Source of the DNA: Bradyrhizobium sp. B097
Lineage (GTDB): Bacteria; Pseudomonadota; Alphaproteobacteria; Rhizobiales; Xanthobacteraceae
Assembly (NCBI RefSeq): GCF_038957035.1
Contig: NZ_CP152412.1
Location: 9,188,482 to 9,252,481 of the forward strand
Direction: 5' to 3'
Length of the DNA stretch: 64,000 nucleotides
A program made the translations under genes and the position numbers. The notes under the pieces were generated by a model. It did no database searches. It had not been told where the DNA came from and saw only the letters and a program-made list of their open reading frames with translations. Numbering within the stretch: position 1 is the first letter of the stretch; each line of letters opens with the position of its first letter. This document shows, piece by piece, positions 16,367 through 26,629 of the stretch.

Positions 16367-17164
16367 TTAGACGGTCTTCTCCGGCCACCGGCAAAGATCA
16401 TTGATCAAACATACGTCGCAACGCGGACCGCGGGCGAGGCAGGTATAGCGGCCATGCAGGATCAGCCAGTGATGGGCGTGCAGCATGAACTCGGTCGGGA
16501 TCACCTTCTCCAATCCCAGCTCGACCTCGAGCGGCGTCTTGCCGGGCGCGAGACCGGTGCGGTTGCCGACCCGGAACACATGGGTGTCGACCGCCATCGT
16601 ATGTTCGCCGAACGCCATGTTGAGCACGACATTCGCGGTCTTGCGGCCAGCGCCAGGCAATGATTCGATTTCGGCGCGGGTGCGCGGCACCTCACCGCCG
16701 AATTCGGCGATCAGCTTCTCCGACAGCGCGATGACGTTCCTGGCTTTGTTGCGATAGAGCCCGATGGTCTTGATGTAGTCGCGCACTCGGTCTTCGCCGA
16801 GCTCGAGCATCTTCTCCGGCGTGTCGGCGATCGCAAACAGCGCCCGCGTCGCCTTGTTGACGCCGGCATCGGTTGCCTGCGCCGACAACACCACCGCAAC
16901 CAGCAGCGTGTAGGGGTTGAGATGCTCGAGTTCGCCCTTCGGCTCGGGATTGGCTTTGCGGAACCGGTCGAAGGCCTCGTAGACCTCCGCCGCCGTCCAT
17001 GGTTTTGGCTTTGCGGTTTTCTTGGCAACCTTCTTGGCGGCCTTGGTCGCCGGCTTCTTTGCCGCGCGTTTGGGCAGCGGCTTTGCCGCTTTGGCGGCTT
17101 TCTTCTTCGGCGCGGACCGAACGCTTGAGGTGCTGGCGCGTTGAGAGCGGATGATTTTGGCCAT
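16367..17164 (-). CDS. nth: Endonuclease III with lysine-rich N-terminal extension
   Basis: Bifunctional DNA glycosylase/AP lyase for oxidised pyrimidines, 265 residues. The helix-hairpin-helix LPGAGRKTANVVL holds the catalytic Lys (about K175) and the downstream AVDTHVFRV the catalytic Asp (about D193). The C-terminal 4Fe-4S ligands are Cys242, 249, 252 and 258 in the normal C-X6-C-X2-C-X5-C spacing. Residues 1-54 are an added Lys/Ala/Pro-rich tail resembling histone H1, absent from E. coli Nth, which probably adds non-specific DNA binding. It is divergent from the DUF2244 gene, with start codons 22 bp apart. Confidence 0.96.
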   Translation of the reverse strand: MAKIIRSQRASTSSVRSAPKKKAAKAAKPLPKRAAKKPATKAAKKVAKKTAKPKPWTAAEVYEAFDRFRKANPEPKGELEHLNPYTLLVAVVLSAQATDAGVNKATRALFAIADTPEKMLELGEDRVRDYIKTIGLYRNKARNVIALSEKLIAEFGGEVPRTRAEIESLPGAGRKTANVVLNMAFGEHTMAVDTHVFRVGNRTGLAPGKTPLEVELGLEKVIPTEFMLHAHHWLILHGRYTCLARGPRCDVCLINDLCRWPEKTV

Positions 17165-17186
17165 GAACGGGATATACTGATACGTC

Positions 17187-17747
17187 ATGACCGCAGGCAA
17201 CGACTTTGATCCGGGCGAAGACCCCAGGGCCGATGACCTCGACGTCGATGCGCCCGAGGCGGAGCCGAAACTGTTCTCGGCGCTGCTGACGCCGCACCGC
17301 TCGCTGAATCGCACCGGCTTTATCGTGCTGATGTCGTTCGTCACCGTGGTCAGCTTCATCGCCGGCGCGGTGTTCTGGTGGCTCGGCGCCTGGCCGATCT
17401 TCGGCTTCTTCGGCCTCGACGTGCTGGTGATCTACTGGGCGTTCAAGGTCAATTTCCGCACCGCCAAGGCGAGCGAGGAGATCACCGTGACGCCGTCGGA
17501 ACTGCGGGTGCGCCGCATCAGTCACCGCGGCCATGTGGCCGAATGGGTGCTCAACCCGCTCTGGGTGCGGTTCGAGCAGATCTCGCACGAGGAGTTCGGC
17601 ATCGAGCGGCTTTACCTGGTGTCCCGGGGCCGCCGGGTCAGCGTCGGCAGCTTCCTGAGCCCGGACGAAAAGGCCAGCTTTTCCAAAGCGTTGACTGCTG
17701 CGTTGAATACCGCGAAACGCGGCCTGACCTACAATCCCATCCGCTAG
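17187..17747 (+). CDS. DUF2244 domain membrane protein
   Basis: Protein of 186 residues with an acidic N-terminus (1-35), two adjacent transmembrane helices (about 50-95: FIVLMSFVTVVSFIAGAVFW, then an FGFFGLDVLVIYWAF segment) and a cytoplasmic C-terminal part containing VTPSELRVRR and YLVSRGRRVSVGSFL. This fits the DUF2244 family, common in alphaproteobacteria and of unknown role. Divergent from nth and upstream of the Ada-like gene on the same strand. Confidence 0.8.
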   Translation: MTAGNDFDPGEDPRADDLDVDAPEAEPKLFSALLTPHRSLNRTGFIVLMSFVTVVSFIAGAVFWWLGAWPIFGFFGLDVLVIYWAFKVNFRTAKASEEITVTPSELRVRRISHRGHVAEWVLNPLWVRFEQISHEEFGIERLYLVSRGRRVSVGSFLSPDEKASFSKALTAALNTAKRGLTYNPIR

Positions 17748-17783
17748 GCCAGCTTGTCGGAAATCGGGTGGTTTGGACGCGCC

Positions 17784-18704
17784 ATGGCTCCTAAATCAGA
17801 CACCATGATGACACTCGCCATACATGACCAGCGCCTGGCCAAGCCGGGCTTCCACCAGAGCGCCGCGCTGCGCGACTATGACTCGGTCCGGCGCGCCATC
17901 GCGTTCATTTCGGAGCACTGGCGCGCGCAGCCGACCATCGAAGCGATGGCCGATGCCGCCGCCGTGACGCCGGATGAACTGCACCATCTGTTCCGCCGCT
18001 GGGCCGGGTTGACGCCGAAGGCCTTCATGCAGGCGCTGACCCTCGACCACGCCAAGAACCTGCTGCGCGATTCCGCCAGCGTGCTCGACGCGGCACTCGA
18101 CTCGGGTCTTTCAGGCCCGGGACGGCTGCACGATCTGTTCGTCACGCATGAGGCGATGTCTCCAGGCGAATGGAAGACCGGCGGCGGCGGCATGACGCTG
18201 CGCTTCGGCTTCCACCCCTCGCCGTTCGGCACAGCGATCGTGATCGCAACTGACCGCGGGCTCGCGGGGCTTGCCTTCGCCGACCCCGGCGACGAGCAGA
18301 CCGCGTTTGCCGACATGAAGCGGCGCTGGCCGAACGCGACCTTTGTCGAGGACACTGACGGCACCACCGCACTGGCGCAACGCGTGTTCGATACGCGGTT
18401 GTGGCGCGCGGACCAGCCGCTGCGCGTCGTCTTGATCGGCACCGACTTCGAGGTGCGGGTGTGGGAAACGCTGCTCAAGGTCCCGATGGGCCGCGCGGTG
18501 AGCTATTCCGACATCGCCAGCAATATCAACAATCCGAAGGCCTCGCGCGCCGTCGGCGCCGCGGTCGGCCGCAATCCGGTGTCGTTCGTGGTGCCTTGCC
18601 ATCGCGCACTCGGCAAGAGCGGCGCGCTGACCGGCTACCACTGGGGCATCACCCGCAAGCAGGCGATGCTGGGCTGGGAAGCTGGCCAGGTGGGATTGCA
18701 CTAG
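17784..18704 (+). CDS. Ada-like methylated-DNA-protein cysteine methyltransferase with AraC domain
   Basis: Protein of 306 residues joining an AraC-type helix-turn-helix (about 35-130) to a C-terminal O6-alkylguanine-DNA alkyltransferase (about 140-306). The suicide cysteine is Cys272 in VVPCHRALGKSGALTGYHWG, and the arginine-finger region ASRAVGAAVGRNP is present. The N-terminal zinc/phosphotriester-binding Ada domain with its CxxC pairs is absent, so it can repair O6-methylguanine but probably does not sense phosphotriester damage as E. coli Ada does. The start is uncertain: ATG 17784 is used, with further ATGs at 17805 and 17808. Confidence 0.88.
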   Translation: MAPKSDTMMTLAIHDQRLAKPGFHQSAALRDYDSVRRAIAFISEHWRAQPTIEAMADAAAVTPDELHHLFRRWAGLTPKAFMQALTLDHAKNLLRDSASVLDAALDSGLSGPGRLHDLFVTHEAMSPGEWKTGGGGMTLRFGFHPSPFGTAIVIATDRGLAGLAFADPGDEQTAFADMKRRWPNATFVEDTDGTTALAQRVFDTRLWRADQPLRVVLIGTDFEVRVWETLLKVPMGRAVSYSDIASNINNPKASRAVGAAVGRNPVSFVVPCHRALGKSGALTGYHWGITRKQAMLGWEAGQVGLH

Positions 18705-18722
18705 CGCGAACGCGCTCTCACC

Positions 18723-18820
18723 GTCACCCTGAGGAGCGCGAAGCGCGTCTCGAAGGGTCGACGGCCCGGCTGGTGGCCGCGCATCCTTCGAGGCTCGCTC
18801 CGCTCCCACCTCAGGATGAC
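18723..18820. repeat. Palindromic intergenic repeat, family B copy 1
   Basis: Inverted ends GTCACCCTGAGG/CCTCAGGATGAC enclose inner complementary blocks (GAGCGCGAAGCGCG, CTCGAAGG/CCTTCGAG). A closely similar copy is at 59016-59114. Both lie between convergent genes (here the Ada-like gene and gpmA). Confidence 0.85.
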
Positions 18821-18840
18821 GGATCACTGGACTTGATCGC

Positions 18841-19464
18841 CTACCCCGCGAGATCGACCTTCGATGCAACGGTGGAATCGGCGTTGAGCCGGTAGACCAC
18901 CGGCGCGCCGGTCGCGAGTTCGCGCTTGAGGATCTGCTCCGGCGAAAGCTTCTCCAGCACCATGATCAGCGCGCGCAGCGAATTGCCGTGGGCGGCGATC
19001 AGCGTGCGCTGGCCGCGCAGCACGCCGGGCAGGATCTCCTGCACGTAATAGGGCAGTGTGCGCGCCAGCGTATCTTTCAGGCTCTCGCCGCCGGGCGGCG
19101 GCACGTCGTAGGACCGGCGCCAGACCAGGACCTGGTCCTCGCCCCACTTCTTGCGGGCGTCGTCCTTGTTGAGGCCCGAGAGATCGCCGTAGTCCCGCTC
19201 ATTGAGCGCCAGATTCTTCGTGGTCGGCAACCCGGTCTGGCCGATCTGCTCCAGCATCAGCTTCAGCGTGTGCTGCGCGCGCGTCAGATCGGAGGTGAAG
19301 GCAACGTCGAACGACAGGCCCTGCGCCTTCAGCTTGCGGCCGGCGTCCTTGGCTTCAGCGATGCCCTGCTCGGTGAGATCGGGATCCTTCCACCCGGTGA
19401 ACAGGTTCTTCAGATTCCATTCGCTCTGACCATGACGAACGAGCACAAGAAGACGATCACTCAT
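18841..19464 (-). CDS. gpmA: 2,3-bisphosphoglycerate-dependent phosphoglycerate mutase
   Basis: Glycolytic enzyme of 207 residues interconverting 3- and 2-phosphoglycerate. The catalytic histidine is His11 in [10 protein letters not shown]; the second active-site histidine is in [27 protein letters not shown] and the substrate-loop [11 protein letters not shown] are typical of dPGM. It is shorter than the 250-residue enteric enzyme, as usual for alphaproteobacteria. The ATG at 19464 begins the mutase fold; an upstream in-frame extension runs into dapB. It follows dapB by 47 bp on the same strand. Confidence 0.94.
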   Translation of the reverse strand: MSDRLLVLVRHGQSEWNLKNLFTGWKDPDLTEQGIAEAKDAGRKLKAQGLSFDVAFTSDLTRAQHTLKLMLEQIGQTGLPTTKNLALNERDYGDLSGLNKDDARKKWGEDQVLVWRRSYDVPPPGGESLKDTLARTLPYYVQEILPGVLRGQRTLIAAHGNSLRALIMVLEKLSPEQILKRELATGAPVVYRLNADSTVASKVDLAG

Positions 19465-19511
19465 TTCAGATTCCGTTTTCGCTTGGCTGGATTTTATTTC
19501 GTCGGGCGATC

Positions 19512-20324
19512 TCAGTCGCTCAACCCGAGAACGTCGGTCATCGAATACATGCCGGGCTTCTTGCCATGCGCCCACAGCGCCGCCTTCAGCGCGCCCTGCG
19601 CGAACAGCGCGCGGTCCTCGGCATGATGCGAGAGCGTGATGCGCTCCGAAGGACCGGCAAAGATCACGCTGTGATCGCCGGCCGCGGTGCCGCCGCGCAA
19701 CGAGGCAAAGCCGATATCGCCGGCACGGCGCGCCCCGGTGAGGCCATCGCGGCCGCGCGCCGAATGCTGCTCCAGCGCGATCTGGCGTCCTGCAGCGGCA
19801 GCTTCGCCGAGCATCAAGGCGGTGCCCGACGGCGCGTCGATCTTGGACTTGTGGTGCATCTCGAGAATTTCGATGTCAAAGCTCTGGTCGAGCGACTGCG
19901 CGACGCGCTTGACCAGCGCGGCAAGCAGATTGACGCCGAGGCTCATATTGCCCGATTTCACCACGATGGCGCGGTCGGTGACGCTGCGGATCACCGCGTC
20001 GTCGGACTGCGACAGGCCGGTGGTGCCGATGACGTGAACAAGGCCGCGCTCGGCCGCGATCGCGACATTGGCGATGGTCGCGGCCGGCACGGTGAAATCC
20101 AGGATGCCGTCGGCAGCCGCGGACATCGACCACAGATCGGCCGACAGCTTGACGTCGTTGGCGGGAAGGCCGGCGAGCACACCGGCGTCCTTGCCGAGCA
20201 GTTCCGAGCCCGGCGCTTCCAGCGCGCCGACCAGCACCGCCCCCGGGGTTTCGGAAATCACCCGCGTCAGCGTGCGGCCCATCCGGCCGCCGGCTCCCGC
20301 AACAATCAGACGCATGTCAGCCAT
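19512..20324 (-). CDS. dapB: 4-Hydroxy-tetrahydrodipicolinate reductase
   Basis: NAD(P)H-dependent reductase of the lysine and diaminopimelate pathway, 270 residues. The N-terminal Rossmann motif is [10 protein letters not shown]; the catalytic segment [19 protein letters not shown] contains the general acid/base His pair and Lys. [11 protein letters not shown] and GTTGLS fit the cofactor site. GAGGTGAG precedes the ATG. It supplies meso-diaminopimelate for peptidoglycan. Transcribed before gpmA. Confidence 0.96.
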   Translation of the reverse strand: MADMRLIVAGAGGRMGRTLTRVISETPGAVLVGALEAPGSELLGKDAGVLAGLPANDVKLSADLWSMSAAADGILDFTVPAATIANVAIAAERGLVHVIGTTGLSQSDDAVIRSVTDRAIVVKSGNMSLGVNLLAALVKRVAQSLDQSFDIEILEMHHKSKIDAPSGTALMLGEAAAAGRQIALEQHSARGRDGLTGARRAGDIGFASLRGGTAAGDHSVIFAGPSERITLSHHAEDRALFAQGALKAALWAHGKKPGMYSMTDVLGLSD

Positions 20325-20347
20325 GGCTCACCTCTCACCGCCGTATA

Positions 20348-20398
20348 AAGCATGATCCGGCAAAGTGGAAACCGGTTTTCCGGCGCGGGATCATGCTT
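20348..20398. repeat. Palindromic intergenic repeat, family A copy 2
   Basis: Inverted ends AAGCATGATCC/GGATCATGCTT around the core GTGGAAACCGGTTTTCC. The ends match those at 50053-50096 and the core matches 47256-47325. It lies between the DUF1330 gene and dapB. Confidence 0.75.
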
Positions 20399-20456
20399 AA
20401 ACGGCGGTCGTCGGCGACTGTTCCGGGCAACCGAACCGGCGGCCCGGTGTCCAGGC

Positions 20457-20753
20457 CTACGGGCTGTCGTGCCCCTCGATGATAATGAGGTCGGCGATCG
20501 AGTGCGGCTGCCGCACCTTGATATTGGCCTGGTATTCCGGCGATTGGTAGCAAGCGAGCGCGGTCGCGTAATCGGGGAATTCGATCACGACGTTGCGCGA
20601 GCGGCTCTGGCCCTCCACGCCGGTGAACTTGCCACCGCGCACGATGAACTTGCCGCCGAACTTCTGGAAGATCGCCGGGTTGGCCGCCATGTAGGGCTTG
20701 TAGCCCTCCTCATTGTGAACGTCGACGCGTCCGATCCAGTATCCCTTCGCCAT
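20457..20753 (-). CDS. DUF1330 domain protein
   Basis: Small cytosolic protein of 98 residues with a dimeric alpha-beta barrel (ferredoxin-like) fold typical of DUF1330. Recognisable segments are GYWIGRVDVHNEEGYKPY, the FIVRGGKF strand, VVIEFPDYATALACYQSPEYQ and the C-terminal VIIEGHD. The molecular role of the family is unknown. It lies between pyrF and dapB on the same strand, 23 bp after pyrF, and is probably co-transcribed with pyrF. Confidence 0.85.
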   Translation of the reverse strand: MAKGYWIGRVDVHNEEGYKPYMAANPAIFQKFGGKFIVRGGKFTGVEGQSRSRNVVIEFPDYATALACYQSPEYQANIKVRQPHSIADLIIIEGHDSP

Positions 20754-20776
20754 ATCTGTTCTCCCTTGTTGTTGGC

Positions 20777-21499
20777 TCAGGCGAGTGCCTGGGCGATCTC
20801 GGTGTGAATGGCTTCGGCTGCGGCCTTCGGATCGGCGGCTTCCATCACCGGACGTCCGACCACCAGATAGTCGGCGCCGGCGGCAATGGCGCGGGCTGGC
20901 GTCATGATGCGCTTCTGGTCGCCGGTCGCCGAACCCGCGGGGCGGATGCCCGGCGTCACCAGGTTCATCTGATCACCCACGATCTTGCGCAAGGCGGCAG
21001 CTTCCTCGGGTGAGCTGACGAGGCCGTCGACACCGAGCGCCTGCGCCTGCCTGGCGCGCGCTTCGACGAGATCGGAGACGTTGAGGCGATAGCCCGCTGC
21101 GTGCAGGTCGCTGTCGTCGTAGGAGGTCAGCACCGTCACCGCGAGGATCTTCAGGCCCGAACCCGCGCGCGCCTCGACCGCCGCCTTCATGGTCTGCGGG
21201 TAGGCATGCACGGTGAGAAAGGTCGCGCCGAGCGCGGCGACGCTTTCGACCCCGCGCGCCACCGTGTTGCCGATGTCGTGCAGCTTGAGATCGAGAAAGA
21301 CCTTCTTGCCGCTGCCCGCAAGCTGCTTCGCCAGCGCGAGGCCGCCGGCGTAACCGAGCTGATAGCCGATCTTGTAGAAGGTGACGCTGTCGCCGAGCCT
21401 GTCGATCATCGTCTCGGCGCTGGCGACCGACGGCAAATCGAGCGCCACAATCAACCGGTCTCTTGGAGCGATCCTTGGAGCGATCTTGGCTGGCTGCAT
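20777..21499 (-). CDS. pyrF: Orotidine-5'-phosphate decarboxylase
   Basis: Last enzyme of de novo UMP synthesis, 240 residues, TIM barrel. The catalytic Asp/Lys array is in [19 protein letters not shown]; the phosphate-binding segments are VTPGIRP and [11 protein letters not shown]. The N-terminal IVALDLPS supplies the first active-site Asp. The ATG is 6 bp after the stop of the flavin reductase gene, so translation is probably coupled. Confidence 0.96.
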   Translation of the reverse strand: MQPAKIAPRIAPRDRLIVALDLPSVASAETMIDRLGDSVTFYKIGYQLGYAGGLALAKQLAGSGKKVFLDLKLHDIGNTVARGVESVAALGATFLTVHAYPQTMKAAVEARAGSGLKILAVTVLTSYDDSDLHAAGYRLNVSDLVEARARQAQALGVDGLVSSPEEAAALRKIVGDQMNLVTPGIRPAGSATGDQKRIMTPARAIAAGADYLVVGRPVMEAADPKAAAEAIHTEIAQALA

Positions 21500-21505
21500 G
21501 TCACC

Positions 21506-22084
21506 TCACATCATGCGTTGGGAATGGTCGATCAGCTGCCGCACCAGCGCCCGCATCGTGTCGACGTCGGCCTGGTGCTTCAGACGATCCATGTCGTCAT
21601 AGGCCTGCTCGGCAAATGACAGCGCGAGCTGGTTCGGGATCACGGCGGCATGGCACGCCGTCAGGATCAGGCGCAGCGCCGCCAGCGCGCGCGTTCCGCC
21701 GAGCCGGTTGCCGGATGCCGCAGCTAGCGCGAAGGCGCGGCCGTGGAACACTTGGCCACGGGTCTCGTGCGGGTCCTGCACGCGGCTCACCCAGTCGATC
21801 GTGTTCTTCACCAGCGCCGGCACCGAGGAATTATATTCCGGCGTCACGATCAGCACGCCATGATGGGCGCCGATCATCCGCTTCAGATTGACCGCGTGCT
21901 GCGGCACGCCCGATTTGGCCTGCAAATCGCCGTCATAGATCGGCAGCGGAAAATCGCCGAGCGAGATGCGGGTGACGTCGGCCCCCGACTGCGCGAGCTC
22001 CTGCGCCAGCACGGCGGCGAGCTTCGCGTTGAGCGAGCCTGATCGCAGCGATCCGGGGATCACGAGGATTTTCAGCGCGGACAT
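21506..22084 (-). CDS. NADPH-dependent FMN reductase family protein
   Basis: Flavodoxin-like reductase of 192 residues. The FMN phosphate-binding loop is GSLRSGSLNAKL near the N-terminus, and LIVTPEYNSSVPALVKNTIDWVSR is the family-specific flavin/dimer segment, as in chromate and azo reductases (ChrR, ArsH-like). ALAAASGNRLGGTRAL fits the second flavin loop. It probably provides reduced flavin or reduces quinones; substrate not predictable. It lies just upstream of pyrF on the same strand. Confidence 0.88.
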   Translation of the reverse strand: MSALKILVIPGSLRSGSLNAKLAAVLAQELAQSGADVTRISLGDFPLPIYDGDLQAKSGVPQHAVNLKRMIGAHHGVLIVTPEYNSSVPALVKNTIDWVSRVQDPHETRGQVFHGRAFALAAASGNRLGGTRALAALRLILTACHAAVIPNQLALSFAEQAYDDMDRLKHQADVDTMRALVRQLIDHSQRMM

Positions 22085-22135
22085 TTGGCAATCGCGTTTG
22101 GGTCGTCGACCCGGCGCGACGACGCAGGGCGATGA

Positions 22136-22738
22136 TCAGCCCTTGCGATACACCCAGACCCGCGCGGGCGGAAGGTTCATCCAGATCCGCTCGGACGCCT
22201 CTGTGGACACGCCGGGCAGCGACTTCGGAATCGGTGGCGCCACCGAATAGGTGAACTGGACGAACGGCGCACCGGGCGCGAGGGCCAGGAAGGCGTCGCG
22301 GACCAGCTTCAGGCGGGTCAGCATCGGCTTGGTGACCAGAGGCAGGCCTGAAACCACGGCCGAGGCCGGAGACTTCATGACGTCCCACAGCGTATCGCGA
22401 AGCCTGTAGGCGTCGCCCTGGACCACCTTGGCCTGCGGATAGCGTTCGCGCAGCAGCGCACAGAAGCCGGGATTGTACTCAACCAGGACGAGACGCTTTT
22501 GATCGACGCCATGCTCGATCAGCGCATTGGTGATCGCACCGGTGCCGGGTCCGAGCTCGACAACCGGTCCTTCGGACTCGGGATCGACATATTGCGCCAT
22601 GGTGCGTGCGAGCAGCCGCCCGGACGGCATCACCGCGCCCATATGCAGCGGCTTCTCGATCCATGAACGGAGAAATCGAACCTCGTCGTCGAGACGGAGG
22701 GGCTTCTTCGACGCACGCACGGACGATTGCAGAGGCAT
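22136..22738 (-). CDS. pmtA: Phosphatidylethanolamine N-methyltransferase, rhizobial PmtA type
   Basis: Class I SAM-dependent methyltransferase of 200 residues resembling Sinorhizobium PmtA, which methylates phosphatidylethanolamine toward phosphatidylcholine at the inner membrane. Shared features are the N-terminal RFLRSWIEKPLHMGAVMPSG, the SAM-binding VVELGPGTGAITNALIEHG, the SGLPLV active-site segment and the C-terminal PPARVWVYRK. The ATG at 22738 is preferred to an upstream TTG. Bradyrhizobium species carry several such paralogues, so the first methylation step is likely but paralogue identity is uncertain. Confidence 0.82.
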   Translation of the reverse strand: MPLQSSVRASKKPLRLDDEVRFLRSWIEKPLHMGAVMPSGRLLARTMAQYVDPESEGPVVELGPGTGAITNALIEHGVDQKRLVLVEYNPGFCALLRERYPQAKVVQGDAYRLRDTLWDVMKSPASAVVSGLPLVTKPMLTRLKLVRDAFLALAPGAPFVQFTYSVAPPIPKSLPGVSTEASERIWMNLPPARVWVYRKG

Positions 22739-22808
22739 GTCGCTACCAGGCGGGACCGCGCACAATCGAGCGGTTGTCAGAAAACAGTCATAAACACGTA
22801 TAGATCGA

Positions 22809-22834
22809 AGTCGTTACGGTCAAGCATAACGACT
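22809..22834 (-). terminator. Hairpin downstream of dnaJ
   Basis: Perfect 8-bp stem AGTCGTTA/TAACGACT with a 10-nt loop, 4 bp after the dnaJ stop codon and before pmtA. No long T-run follows on the minus strand, so it may be a weak intrinsic terminator or an mRNA 3'-end stabiliser for the dnaKJ transcript. Confidence 0.55.
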
Positions 22835-22838
22835 GCGG

Positions 22839-23969
22839 CTAGACGGTGCGGCTTCCGAAGAAGTCCTTGACCTTAGAGAAGAAACCCGCTGCCTCCGGTT
22901 GCGTTGCGCCGGACGACAGTTTTTCGAACTCCATCAGCAATTCTTGCTGTTTCTTGGTCAGATTCTGCGGCGTTTCGACCACAACCTGGACATACATGTC
23001 GCCGGTCTGGCGCGAGCGGAGCACCGGCATACCCTTTGATGCGATGCGGAATCGGCGGCTGGACTGGGTCCCGGCCGGCACCTTCACCTTGGTCTTGCCC
23101 TTGTCGATGGTCGGCACCTCGAACTCACCGCCGAGGGCTGCGGTCACCATCGAGATCGGCACGCGGCAGTGCAGGTCAGCGCCATCGCGCTGGAAGAACT
23201 GGTGCGTGGTCAGCGACAGGAAGATGTAGAGGTCGCCGGGCGGTCCGCCGCGGACACCGGCCTCGCCTTCGCCGGCGAGACGAATGCGGGTGCCGTCCTC
23301 GACGCCCGGGGGAATGTTGACCGACAGCGTGCGCTCGCGCGTCACCCGGCCGGACCCGGCGCAGGAGGTGCAGGCGTCCTCGATCATCTGGCCGCGGCCC
23401 TGACAGCCGGGGCAGGTCCGCTCCAGCGTGAAGAAGCCCTGGGCCTGCCGGATACGGCCGGCGCCGCCGCAATGCGAGCAGGTCTTCGGCTTGGTGCCGG
23501 CCTTGGCGCCAGTGCCGGAGCAGGATTCGCAGGTCACCGAAACCGGGATCTCGATCTGCGCGGTCTTACCCTGGAAGGCCTCCTCGAGCGTGATCTCCAT
23601 GTTGTAGCGCAGGTCGGCACCGCGTTCGCGGCCGCCGCCGCCGCGGCGCTGCCCGGCCATGCCGAACAGGTCCTCGAAGATGTCGGAGAAGGATGAGGCG
23701 AAGCCGGCGCCGAAGCCGGGACCGCCACCGCCCATGCCCTGCTCGAAAGCGGCATGGCCGAAGCGGTCATAGGCGGCGCGCTTGTCGCCGTCCTTCAGCA
23801 CCTCATAGGCTTCGTTGATTTCCTTGAACCGGACCTCGCTGGTGGCGTCGCCCGGATTCTTGTCCGGATGCCATTTCATCGCGAGTTTGCGGAAAGCCGA
23901 TTTCAGCTTGGTCTCGTCCGCGTTCCGCTCGACCTCGAGGGTCTCATAATAGCAGCGCTTGGTGGACAT
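22839..23969 (-). CDS. dnaJ: Chaperone protein DnaJ (Hsp40)
   Basis: Co-chaperone of 376 residues that delivers clients to DnaK and stimulates its ATPase. The J-domain (1-70) has the HPD tripeptide in [11 protein letters not shown]; a Gly/Phe-rich linker follows (about 75-125). Four CxxCxGxG zinc repeats lie at about 145-225 ([37 protein letters not shown]), then the C-terminal client-binding domains. It is downstream of dnaK in the same orientation, separated by 182 bp that hold four copies of a 12-bp tandem repeat. Confidence 0.98.
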   Translation of the reverse strand: MSTKRCYYETLEVERNADETKLKSAFRKLAMKWHPDKNPGDATSEVRFKEINEAYEVLKDGDKRAAYDRFGHAAFEQGMGGGGPGFGAGFASSFSDIFEDLFGMAGQRRGGGGRERGADLRYNMEITLEEAFQGKTAQIEIPVSVTCESCSGTGAKAGTKPKTCSHCGGAGRIRQAQGFFTLERTCPGCQGRGQMIEDACTSCAGSGRVTRERTLSVNIPPGVEDGTRIRLAGEGEAGVRGGPPGDLYIFLSLTTHQFFQRDGADLHCRVPISMVTAALGGEFEVPTIDKGKTKVKVPAGTQSSRRFRIASKGMPVLRSRQTGDMYVQVVVETPQNLTKKQQELLMEFEKLSSGATQPEAAGFFSKVKDFFGSRTV

Positions 23970-24000
23970 CCTTCAATTCCGTCCGAAGTTCGTCGCGATC

Positions 24001-24048
24001 GCCAAAGATTTCGCCAAGGATTGCGCAAGGGATTGCGTCAAGGATTGC
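24001..24048. repeat. Four tandem 12-bp repeats between dnaK and dnaJ
   Basis: Consecutive 12-mers read GCCAAAGATTTC, GCCAAGGATTGC, GCAAGGGATTGC and GTCAAGGATTGC, sharing the core CAAGGATTGC. They lie in the dnaK-dnaJ intergenic region, 32 bp upstream of the dnaJ start, and so within the dnaJ leader if the two genes are co-transcribed. Function unknown. Confidence 0.75.
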
Positions 24049-24151
24049 GCCTGTCTGGAAGATGCAGCGATCGCCTTAAAGAAAAATGACCCCCACTCCT
24101 CCGAGACGCGTCGCGTGCTCTTTGGTGTGAGGGCCATGATCGCAAGCCCGC

Positions 24152-26053
<1,902 letters not shown>

Positions 26054-26629
26054 GGTTTTGATATCCTCTTTGCTACGGCAGGTTGGTTGGGCCCTGACGG
26101 CGCTCCGTACCGAACCCCCAGACGTTCACATACTCGCGATATTGCGACGGTGAGCCTGATATAGGAGAGAGGGTCCTGCCCGCAAGGACTGGACGCAACG
26201 TTGAGGCCTGAAAAGACTGACGTTTGAAAGATTGTGTCAGCCCGGCCGCGGCCCCGGTTCAAGCCCAGACCAAGTTAACAAATCGGCAAGAATGCCGCCC
26301 GCCGTCGACCGCGACATTCGCGGCGCGACGTCAGCGCTGTTGAGTGAACGCTCACAAACGTCGTATGCGAGAGCGGCGCACGGGTCGAGGGCGCGCTGTT
26401 TGGCCGCTGGCGGCCGCAGGTGGTCGTCCCTGGAAACCTCGGGAAACTGGAAAGTGCCCGCCAATCAAGGCGAAAAGCCCATGGAATCGAGCCGGCTGGC
26501 CTGGAGCGGAGATTTGGCGGCCTGTTGCAGGGCCATCAAAACCGCTAAAAGCGGTCCGACTGAAGAGGCCATCCAGCCCTGCACCGGCCCCGTTGCGCGG
26601 CCACCCAAAGCAAAACCGGTAGATCCCCC
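26054..26629. other. Intergenic region between dnaK and the divergent exported-protein gene
   Basis: This 576-bp gap holds the dnaK promoter (26156-26186) and, at 26341-26354, a near-perfect palindrome TGAGTGAACGCTCA of operator size. Open frames here (for example 26344-26622 on the plus strand) have the Arg/Pro/Ala-rich composition of chance frames in GC-rich DNA. Nothing else is recognisable. Confidence 0.5.
26156..26186 (-). promoter_or_regulatory. RpoH (sigma-32) promoter of dnaK
   Basis: Read on the minus strand the sequence is CTTG, 17 bases, CCTATATCAG. This matches the alphaproteobacterial heat-shock consensus CTTG-N17-CYTATNTNNG at every defined position. The -10 box ends about 103 bp upstream of the dnaK ATG. 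Confidence 0.85.

Noticed and set aside
26344..26622. Possible small protein of 92 residues upstream of the exported hypothetical gene
   Set aside because: No ribosome-binding site, Arg/Pro/Trp-rich chance composition, and no recognised relatives.
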